Shown piece after piece: positions 6,154 to 11,677 of a stretch of 11,677 bases of DNA. The translations under genes were made by a program, and so were the position numbers. The stretch is from NCBI GenBank assembly GCA_002474405.1, contig DLQW01000087.1:11109-22785 (forward strand). Reading direction: 5' to 3'. The first letter of the stretch is position 1, and every line of letters starts with the position of its first letter. The stretch comes from Christensenella sp. UBA7597 (lineage in GTDB: Bacteria > Bacillota > Clostridia > Christensenellales > Borkfalkiaceae). The notes below the pieces were generated by a model. It worked only from the letters and a program-made list of their open reading frames with translations, ran no database searches and was not told the origin of the DNA.

Positions 6154-8544
6154 TTATTCGGCGCCTTTCAGGGCTTCCACCATATCGATTTTTTTATTTT
6201 TCTTCGCTACGAACAGGCTTACCACCAGCGAAACGCAGAACGTCAAAAGCGTACTGATTAAAAACGTTTTCCATCCCATGACCACGCGCATTTCGTATTC
6301 GGAAGCGAGCTCTTTCACCAGATAACCGAGCGTGCCTGCGGCAAGCGGCAAACCGAGAATCACGCCGATTACCGTTACCCACATATTCTGCCCGATTAAA
6401 AGCCCGGCGATTTTTTTATCTTTGAAGCCCACCACCTTCAGCGTTGCCATTTCGCGGTAGCGTTCGGTATAGCTCATTACGCCGAGATTGTACAAAACCA
6501 CCACGCCCAGCACGATTGCCGCGGCAATCAGCACCGCTACCGACAAATTCAGCAGGCTTGTGAACGTTTCGAACGATTCCACGATGGACTGCTTATCCTG
6601 AATTTCGAAATTCTTCGTAAGCTCGTCGTCAAGCAGAACGTTCTTTACTGCGGAAGTGTACAGACTGTCCGTTTTATAACCCGTGATGCCGCACGCTTCG
6701 GCGTATACGTTTGTGATTGCGACGCTTTCCGACGAAGAGTAAATAATGCCGTTGACTTTCAGCGTATATTCTTTATCGGTGCCGTACGGACTTACCGTAA
6801 ACGTATCGCCCGCTTTTAATTTGTATTCGTCCGCGATGCGGCGGCAGATATATGCGCCGTCGTTCTGCAGCGGAACAAGCGCGCCTTTTTTGTTAAGGAA
6901 GCGTACTTTATCGTTTTTAATATCGTAAATATCCAGCGAAACGCCCTTGTCGCCGATTTCCACGCTGACGGAAGCGCTGGCGTCCGCGGTGTATTTTTCC
7001 GCGATTTCCGCCACGGTTTCTTCTCTTGCCGAAGTTACATAAATGCGGCTGGAATAATTCATCGCCTTATCGTAATAATCGGATAAGAACGCGTTCATCG
7101 TGTCGTTCATGCCCAGCGCGCCCGCCATTAAAACGGTGCAGCCGATAATGCCGATAAGGCTCATCAGCGTGCGGGATTTGTGCCGCATGACGTCGCGCAG
7201 GTTCCAACGCGTACCGAACGAAAACTTCTTCCACACCTTCGTTTTTTCGATGGCGAGATTTTTCATCTTCTTCGGCGTGTACGGACGAAGCGCGTCCGCC
7301 GCCGTGCCGCGCAGCATGCTTTTTACCGAAAGGAAGCCGATGAGCGTGAGCGCAAACAGGATAGCGATCATCACCACGACGCAGAAGAAAGGCATGTGCA
7401 GCTTCCAGTACGGCAAATCCATATACGTGCCCATAGAGCCGGAAGGATTCATGATGAAATAAGCGAAACCGTAGCCGATGCCGATACCGAGCGCCGCGCC
7501 GACAATGCCGATGGCGAGCGCATACGAGGAATAATGCGCGAGAATCCGCTTGTTTTTATAGCCGAGCGCTTTCAGAGTGCCGATCTGCGTTTTTTCCTTT
7601 GCCGCGATACGGTGCATGGTTGTAATCATGGTAAGCACCGCGATGGCGAGGAACATGACGGGAAGCACGGCGCCCATCGTTTTGCCTTCTTCCGCTTCGC
7701 CTTGCGCCAAAGCGTAGGAAGAACTTTCCTCTTTGGAAATCACGAGCATCGTTTTGCCGAGCGCGGCGTTTACCGCGTCGGAAAATTTCTGTTTCGTAAA
7801 ATCGTCGAAATTATTTACGCGGACATTGATCTGCGCGTATAACGGCGAGGGAAGCCCCGCGGATTCGCAGATTTTTTTGTACGCCGCGGGCGTTATGTAG
7901 GCGTAGCCGAACATTTTATAATCGGGCATCAGCTGCGTGGAATCCTGCACGCACACCATATATTCGCCCGATTTCACGAGCCCCGCCACCTTAAATTCAA
8001 GCGAGGCGTTGATGCCGGGCACCGTGCCGAACGTGAGCGTATCGCCCACGGAAATTTCTTTTGCCTGCGCGAATTTATCGGAAACCCAGATTTTATCCGT
8101 CGACGCCCCGTCGTACGCTTCGCCGCTTGTGAGATTGAAAAACGATACGTTTTCGCTTTCCGTAACGGTGATTGCCGCGCGGGGAATTTTTTCCTTGCCC
8201 GTTCCGTCCTTTTCCGTTTTGATTTTTTCGCCGTTTACCAAGGTAACGTCGGCGTTGACGGAAAAGAATCTTGCGGCGTCCTTCACGCCGTCGAGCGCTT
8301 TGATTTTCTGCAATTCCTCCTCGGAAAACGTTGCGGTTACGCCGTCCGTCATCGCGGAGGAAGAATAAATTTTATAATCGGCAAGCCCCGTTTCTTCGAA
8401 CAGGCGGTTTGTGTTTTTTTCGATGGAAACCCATTCCATATTTGCACCGATGAAAACGCCGAAACCGAGCGCGATCATGATGATCATGGAAATGAACTGC
8501 GCTTTGTATTGCCCCATCGTGCGAAGCAGTTTTTTGAATAACAT
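6154..8544 (-). CDS. ABC transporter permease, two FtsX domains (MacB/LolC-E type)
   Basis: A 796-residue membrane subunit of a type VII-like ABC system. Layout as read: TM1 about 15-37, a large extracytoplasmic domain to about 285, then three membrane helices (about 290-310, 335-365, 385-410) forming the first FtsX unit. A second unit follows with TM5 about 460-480, a shorter outer domain to about 665, and TM6-8 near 670-700, 720-750 and 760-785. Repeated cytoplasmic segments resembling EKTQIGTLKALGYKNKRI and YREMATLKVVGFKDKKI are the coupling helices of FtsX permeases and confirm the duplication. Such proteins couple ATP hydrolysis to outer-domain movement, for peptide or lipid export or signalling, rather than ordinary import. 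Substrate unknown; no MacA-like adaptor is present, as usual in Gram-positives. ATG start with AAGGAGG (8550-8556), which directly follows the ATPase stop; the spacing of 12 bases implies coupling. Confidence 0.92.
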   Translation of the reverse strand: MLFKKLLRTMGQYKAQFISMIIMIALGFGVFIGANMEWVSIEKNTNRLFEETGLADYKIYSSSAMTDGVTATFSEEELQKIKALDGVKDAARFFSVNADVTLVNGEKIKTEKDGTGKEKIPRAAITVTESENVSFFNLTSGEAYDGASTDKIWVSDKFAQAKEISVGDTLTFGTVPGINASLEFKVAGLVKSGEYMVCVQDSTQLMPDYKMFGYAYITPAAYKKICESAGLPSPLYAQINVRVNNFDDFTKQKFSDAVNAALGKTMLVISKEESSSYALAQGEAEEGKTMGAVLPVMFLAIAVLTMITTMHRIAAKEKTQIGTLKALGYKNKRILAHYSSYALAIGIVGAALGIGIGYGFAYFIMNPSGSMGTYMDLPYWKLHMPFFCVVVMIAILFALTLIGFLSVKSMLRGTAADALRPYTPKKMKNLAIEKTKVWKKFSFGTRWNLRDVMRHKSRTLMSLIGIIGCTVLMAGALGMNDTMNAFLSDYYDKAMNYSSRIYVTSAREETVAEIAEKYTADASASVSVEIGDKGVSLDIYDIKNDKVRFLNKKGALVPLQNDGAYICRRIADEYKLKAGDTFTVSPYGTDKEYTLKVNGIIYSSSESVAITNVYAEACGITGYKTDSLYTSAVKNVLLDDELTKNFEIQDKQSIVESFETFTSLLNLSVAVLIAAAIVLGVVVLYNLGVMSYTERYREMATLKVVGFKDKKIAGLLIGQNMWVTVIGVILGLPLAAGTLGYLVKELASEYEMRVVMGWKTFLISTLLTFCVSLVVSLFVAKKNKKIDMVEALKGAE

Positions 8545-8556
8545 TGCCGCCTCCTT

Positions 8557-9258
8557 TTACCAGTCGACTTCGTCGGCGGAAAGCGGGTGTTCCTGCTCTT
8601 CGAAAAATTTGATTTTGCCGTTCTTTACGCGCACCACCACGTCTGCCATTTTTGCGATGTTCTGGTTGTGCGTTACGATGATAATCGTCTTTTTATAATC
8701 GCGCGCCATTTTTAAAAGCATCTTCAAAACCAGTACGCCCGTTTCGGAATCGAGCGCGCCCGTGGGCTCGTCGCAAAGAAGAATTTTGGGGTTTTTCGCA
8801 AGCGCGCGGGCGATGGAAACGCGCTGTTGTTCGCCGCCCGAAAGTTCCGCGGGGAAGTTTTTCATATGATCGGCAAGCCCTACCGCCGAAATCATTTCCG
8901 CGGGATCGAGCGCGTTTTTCGAAAGCTCTTTTACCAGCGCAACGTTTTCGTACACCGTGAGCGTGGGAATGAGATTGTAAAACTGAAAGACAAAGCCCAC
9001 CTTTTCCGCACGGTATTCCGCCAGCTCGTCGCCCGAAAGCTTCGAAATATCCTTGCCGTCTACCGTAATCGTGCCGCTTGTGGGCGAATCCAGCCCGCCC
9101 AACAGGTTTAAAAGCGTGCTTTTGCCCGCGCCGCTGGGACCGAGCACCACGATGAACTTACCCTCTTCCAGCGATAAATTCACGCCGTCCAGCGCTTTCA
9201 GCTCGTGATCGCCGCTGGTATACACGCGCGTTACGTCTTTCATTTCCACTAATGCCAT
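8557..9258 (-). CDS. ABC transporter ATP-binding protein (LolD/MacB family)
   Basis: A 233-residue nucleotide-binding subunit that powers the adjacent FtsX-type permease. Visible motifs: Walker [10 protein letters not shown] (40-48), Q-loop Gln92 in FQFYNL, signature LSGGEQQR (139-146), Walker B ILLCDE (159-164) with catalytic Glu164, D-loop GALD (167-170), and switch His197 in IVTHN. The [13 protein letters not shown] segment after the Q-loop is typical of LolD/MacB/FtsE relatives. The residues after about 212 form a short tail ending in ADEVDW. ATG start with AAGGAG at about 9268-9273. It is the first gene of the operon, about 215 nt downstream of the promoter, behind a highly structured leader. 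All catalytic residues are intact, so a working ATPase is expected. Confidence 0.95.
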   Translation of the reverse strand: MALVEMKDVTRVYTSGDHELKALDGVNLSLEEGKFIVVLGPSGAGKSTLLNLLGGLDSPTSGTITVDGKDISKLSGDELAEYRAEKVGFVFQFYNLIPTLTVYENVALVKELSKNALDPAEMISAVGLADHMKNFPAELSGGEQQRVSIARALAKNPKILLCDEPTGALDSETGVLVLKMLLKMARDYKKTIIIVTHNQNIAKMADVVVRVKNGKIKFFEEQEHPLSADEVDW

Positions 9259-9476
9259 ACCGTCTTTCTCCTTTTTTCTTTTCTTTTTGTATATCTTTTG
9301 TATATCTTCTTATATATCATGGGTTAGCAAAAGCTAACTTCATGACGTGCAACCGTGTGAAAACAGCACGGTTGCACGGAAAATTCTTTTCGTCCCGGAC
9401 CTTTGCGGGAAGTCCGGGAAAAGTGGTTAGCGACGGCTAACCATAAGACAAAAAAATAAACGGTTTTTTCGAACCT
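9259..9476 (-). promoter_or_regulatory. Structured 5' leader of the ABC-HMA operon, four hairpins
   Basis: The predicted leader is about 215 nt. In transcription order it forms hairpin 4 (TGGTTAGC 9424-9431 with GCTAACCA 9436-9443, loop 4), hairpin 3 (TCCCGGAC 9393-9400 with GTCCGGGA 9412-9419, loop 11), hairpin 2 (a perfect 12-bp stem 9346-9357 with 9367-9378, loop 9), and hairpin 1 (GTTAGC 9323-9328 with GCTAAC 9333-9338, extended by TCATG/CATGA at 9317-9321 and 9341-9345). A purine-rich stretch then leads to the ribosome site. None of the stems is followed by a T run, so no attenuator terminator is seen. T-box and other riboswitch signatures known to me are not apparent. Either a structured RNA or a set of protein operators fits. 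Confidence 0.6.
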
Positions 9477-9482
9477 GAAAAA

Positions 9483-9511
9483 ATTATAGCGCAAAAAAGC
9501 GGGAAAGTCAA
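9483..9511 (-). promoter_or_regulatory. Near-consensus promoter of the ABC-HMA operon
   Basis: On the minus strand TTGACT (9506-9511) is separated by exactly 17 bases from TATAAT (9483-9488). That is one mismatch from the housekeeping sigma consensus over both boxes. Predicted start is near 9476. Such a strong promoter would normally need a repressor, and a palindrome overlaps its -35 box. Confidence 0.85.
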
Positions 9512-9519
9512 ACGTTTGA
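9508..9519. promoter_or_regulatory. Perfect 12-bp palindrome over the -35 box (likely operator)
   Basis: TCAAACGTTTGA reads identically on both strands and covers four bases of the -35 hexamer. This size and symmetry suit a dimeric repressor such as a TetR- or MarR-family protein that blocks RNA polymerase. No regulator gene is found in the window. The symmetry is seen; the operator role is inferred. Confidence 0.55.
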
Positions 9520-9641
9520 ACGGCGGTTTTTCAAGGTTTTTAAGAAAATTTTTCACGAAAGCGTTATAAGCAGGCGTTTATCGGCAAACCGCCCCTATCG
9601 AAGCTTTGCGCGGGAATCGTTTTTATGAAAACAGGTTGCCG

Positions 9642-9737
9642 CCCTTTTGTTTGAAAAATTTGCGAATCGTAAATGTAACTGCCCCTTGATTGAAAATTTC
9701 CGGTGGAAAATTTCAATCAAAAATGGGCTACGCCCCT
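9642..9737. repeat. 96-bp dispersed repeat, copy 1
   Basis: This block matches 11572-11667 in 92 of 96 positions and in the same orientation; the four differences all fall in the first 40 bases. Its core is a 35-nt inverted repeat (9686-9701 against 9705-9720, one mismatch, 3-nt loop), followed by ATGGGCTACGCCCCT with its own GGGC/GCCC pairing. It holds no credible gene. The size and inner palindrome suggest a MITE- or REP-like intergenic element. The preceding 9520-9641 shows nothing recognisable. Confidence 0.75.
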
Positions 9738-9759
9738 CACCACCGCCGCTACCGCGGCA

Positions 9760-10150
9760 GAGCCAAGCTGCCGAAGCTGCCGTAAAACGGCAGTTCGTCA
9801 AGAAAAGCCCCCCCAAGGGGAAGCCACGAAGCGGCTGACAATTTTTGCCGAAGAAAATTTTGTAAGCAAAATTTTATGCAGGCAAGAGGGGAAGCCTTGA
9901 CATAAGGAAAGGCTTCATATTTTTGCCGAAGAAATGAAGTTTACTGAATTTTTTTCAGGCAAGGGGAAGCCTATATCAAAGGCAAAAAATTGAAATTGAC
10001 CTCTATCGGCTCGCAAGGGCTCGCCACTTTCCCCAAAGGGGAAAGCAAGGGCAGGAGCTGCGCGCCACTCTACTTGCCGAGATTGCCGTCAAAAGGCAAC
10101 TCGACAAGGCTAAACCCAAAGGGGAAAGCAAGGGCTATAAAAAAGGCAAT
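9760..10150. repeat. Palindrome-rich decayed repeat cluster (non-coding)
   Basis: About 390 bases with no gene but many related short inverted and direct repeats. Examples are CTGCCGT/ACGGCAG (9777-9783 with 9787-9793), AAAATTTTG/CAAAATTTT (9854-9862 with 9867-9875), GAAGCCTT/AAGGCTTC (9891-9898 with 9909-9916) and CTTTCCCC/GGGGAAAG (10027-10034 with 10038-10045). TTTTTGCCGAAGAAA recurs at 9842-9856 and 9920-9934. A 21-bp stretch starting CCCAAAGGGGAAAG recurs exactly at 10032-10052 and 10115-10135. The unit at 9765-9800 has a diverged counterpart at 10073-10108. The pattern fits successive insertions or duplications of a REP-like element. Short open frames here show no coding character. Confidence 0.65.
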
Positions 10151-10190
10151 CAATAAAATTTTAATCGGTTTGTAACAATCCGCTACGAAA

Positions 10191-10203
10191 CGGGCGCCGC
10201 CCG
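10191..10203 (-). terminator. Short GC hairpin after the SLC13 gene, weak terminator candidate
   Basis: CGGGC (10191-10195) pairs with GCCCG (10199-10203) around a 3-nt loop, 12 bases after the transporter stop codon. On the minus strand only TTT follows, so termination would be weak. No better terminator is seen between this gene and the repeat cluster. Confidence 0.3.
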
Positions 10204-10215
10204 CCGCACTGCTTG

Positions 10216-11412
10216 TTACACGAGAAACGAGCAGAATATCGTAAGCGCGATTAAAAACGCGAAATTGAACGCGGAAAACATAGCGAGGTACTTTCCCGCG
10301 GATTCGGGATAGCGCGACGTATATTCTTTCAGCGTGATAAGGCTTGCAAGCGAGGCGATGGGCGTGCCCGTGCCGCCGATATTCACGCCGAGAAGCAACG
10401 CTTTATAATTGCCCGTAAAACCGGAGAGCAGAATTGCCGAAGGGACGTTGGAGATGCACTGACAGGAAAGCACGGAAACAAGCAGCGTGTTTTTGGAAAG
10501 CAGTTTTGAAAGGAGATCTCGCACGGCGGAGATACGCGACATATTGCCGGAGAATATAAAAAAGAACACAAACGTAAACAAAAGCGCGTAGTCCACTTTT
10601 TTTAAGGCGGAACGATCGAGAACGAACACGCCGAGCGCGACCACGACAAGCCCGATATAGTACGGCAGTATGCGGAACACCATTAAAACGGAAACCGCAA
10701 ACAAGGCAAGATACGCAGCCAGCCGCGGCTTATTGAGCGTAACGGCTTCTTCGGGGAGCGAGAGAGATTCCGGCTTGACGAAAACGATACAGCAAAGCAC
10801 GATGGCGAGCACGGAAAAGGCAAACGGCGGAAGCATAATCAACATAAATTCGCCCGTTGGAATATTGAATTTTCCGTACAGATACAAATTTTGCGGATTG
10901 CCGAACGGAGTGAGCATGCCGCCCAGATTCGCCGCGATATTCTGCATGATAAACGTGAACGGCATATATTTTTGCTTTCCCGTGGATGAAAGCGCGAGAT
11001 AGCCGAGCGGCAAAAACGTGATGAGCGCCATATCGTTGGCGATAAGCATGGAGCCGACGAACGTAACGCAAACGAGCGCGATAACGCATGCGCGCGCGTT
11101 TTTGAATTTGTGCACGATGGCACGCGCGGTGATATAGAAAAATCGGATTCCTTTTAATGCGCACACCGCCGCCGACACGGAAAACAGACATGCGAGCGTT
11201 TTAAAATCGAAATAGCCGAGATATTCTTTATCCGGCGGAACGATAAACGACGTAACGAGAGCAAGACAAAACGCGATGCAGCACACCGCGTTTTTTTTGA
11301 CGAATTTCAGAAGTTTATTTTCGTTGTTTTGTTGATGTTCCGGTTGAATTTCCGGCTGTTTTGCGGTTTGATTTTCGGTTTGCCGCTCTGTTGAGATTTC
11401 GCCCTCTTGCAT
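10216..11412 (-). CDS. SLC13/ArsB-like anion permease (YbiR-type)
   Basis: A 398-residue integral membrane protein of the ion transporter superfamily. A hydrophilic N-terminal tail (1-33, rich in Gln, Glu and Asn) precedes about ten hydrophobic segments. The two inverted-repeat signatures are visible: TPFGNPQNLYLY (168-179) and SNVPSAILLSGF (321-332), followed by NIGGTGTPIASL (344-355), which resemble the anion-binding loops of SLC13 and YbiR-like carriers. NDMALITFLP (126-135) is also typical. Likely role is sodium- or proton-coupled anion transport at the cytoplasmic membrane; citrate, sulfate or arsenite cannot be told apart. The start is the ATG at 11410-11412, with AAAGGA (11420-11425) 7 bases upstream. 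A longer frame opening with TTG at 11475 is rejected because the promoter -10 box lies inside that extension. It is a single-gene unit. Confidence 0.87.
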   Translation of the reverse strand: MQEGEISTERQTENQTAKQPEIQPEHQQNNENKLLKFVKKNAVCCIAFCLALVTSFIVPPDKEYLGYFDFKTLACLFSVSAAVCALKGIRFFYITARAIVHKFKNARACVIALVCVTFVGSMLIANDMALITFLPLGYLALSSTGKQKYMPFTFIMQNIAANLGGMLTPFGNPQNLYLYGKFNIPTGEFMLIMLPPFAFSVLAIVLCCIVFVKPESLSLPEEAVTLNKPRLAAYLALFAVSVLMVFRILPYYIGLVVVALGVFVLDRSALKKVDYALLFTFVFFFIFSGNMSRISAVRDLLSKLLSKNTLLVSVLSCQCISNVPSAILLSGFTGNYKALLLGVNIGGTGTPIASLASLITLKEYTSRYPESAGKYLAMFSAFNFAFLIALTIFCSFLV

Positions 11413-11446
11413 TGTTTTTTCCTTTGCGATACGATTTTCACGGCAT

Positions 11447-11475
11447 ATTATACACCTTTCTTCGCCGTTTCGCAA
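11447..11475 (-). promoter_or_regulatory. Promoter of the SLC13-type permease gene
   Basis: On the minus strand TTGCGA (11470-11475) is followed by a 17-base spacer and a perfect TATAAT (11447-11452). Predicted start is near 11440, about 28 nt ahead of the ATG. An inverted repeat TTTCGC-AA-GCGAAA (11468-11481) covers the -35 box and could be an operator. Confidence 0.75.
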
Positions 11476-11571
11476 GCGAAATAGAACATGGAAGCGAAAT
11501 TTTGTTTTTGAAGATAACTACCCGCAATCTGTCGGGTTTAAGAAGCCGCCGCTTTTCTATTTTTTGAACTT

Positions 11572-11667
11572 CCCTTTTGTTTGAAAATTTTGCAAATCGT
11601 AAATGTAGCTACCCCTTGATTGAAAATTTCCGGTGGAAAATTTCAATCAAAAATGGGCTACGCCCCT
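11572..11667. repeat. 96-bp dispersed repeat, copy 2
   Basis: Same orientation as copy 1 and offset by exactly 1930 bases, with no indels. The inner inverted repeat (11616-11631 with 11635-11650) is identical to that of copy 1. After GCCCCT the two copies diverge: copy 2 continues TTGATTTTCAG, copy 1 CACCACCGCCG. The 11482-11571 stretch between the SLC13 promoter and this repeat holds only a weak ACCCG/CGGGT hairpin and no gene. The window ends just after the repeat, so its full extent may be larger. Confidence 0.75.
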
Positions 11668-11677
11668 TGATTTTCAG

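Noticed and set aside
7180..7842. 220-codon plus-strand frame opposite the permease
   Set aside because: Its translation is rich in His, Arg and Glu without domain character, while the minus strand encodes a coherent FtsX permease.
9259..9476. T-box or transcription-attenuating riboswitch
   Set aside because: No T-box consensus sequence and no stem followed by a T run is present.
9760..10150. Possible CRISPR array
   Set aside because: Repeats vary in length and sequence and have no regular spacer; no cas gene is present.
9595..10175. Short open frames of 60-75 codons in the intergenic region
   Set aside because: They coincide with inverted and direct repeats, lack ribosome sites and have low-complexity translations.
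11413..11475. N-terminal extension of the SLC13 permease from a TTG at 11473-11475
   Set aside because: The promoter -10 box lies within it and the -35 box covers the TTG, while a good ribosome site precedes the ATG at 11410-11412.

Overview
The window looks like chromosomal DNA from a Gram-positive, Clostridia-type bacterium, possibly an uncultured gut lineage. The basis is strong AGGAGG-type Shine-Dalgarno sites, two TTG starts behind good ribosome sites, Firmicutes-like versions of MurB, Lgt and dGTPase, and a murB-PHP gene order known from Clostridia. The exact taxon cannot be settled from this sequence. All nine protein genes lie on the minus strand, so transcription runs from high to low coordinates. 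Coding DNA is GCC/GCG-rich, while the control regions are AT-rich.

Region A (1-5788) is a cell-envelope and housekeeping cluster. In transcription order it holds dgt (dGTPase), lgt (lipoprotein diacylglyceryl transferase), a CPBP intramembrane protease, a membrane-anchored solute-binding-like protein, murB, and the start of a PHP-domain phosphoesterase that runs off the left edge. Gaps are small, and the CPBP gene overlaps lgt by 17 bases. The best promoter is an extended -10 element upstream of dgt (5760-5788). murB followed by a PHP gene suggests that rapZ/yvcK/whiA may lie just beyond the left edge.

Region B (5812-9519) is a self-contained three-gene operon: an ABC ATPase, an 800-residue FtsX/MacB-type permease and an 83-residue heavy-metal-associated (HMA, CxxC) protein. 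It has a near-consensus promoter (9483-9511) and ends at a Rho-independent terminator (5812-5839). A perfect 12-bp palindrome covers the promoter's -35 box. The leader is about 215 nt long and folds into four successive hairpins; the first and last share the same TTAGC-N4-GCTAA core. This control region is the most unusual part of the window.

Region C (9520-10215) is about 700 bp without a credible gene. It holds one copy of a 96-bp repeat, then about 400 bp of decayed, palindrome-rich repeat units.

Region D (10216-11677) is an SLC13/ArsB-like anion permease with its own promoter, followed by a second copy of the 96-bp repeat, 92/96 identical and in the same orientation. The two direct repeats bracket the transporter gene.
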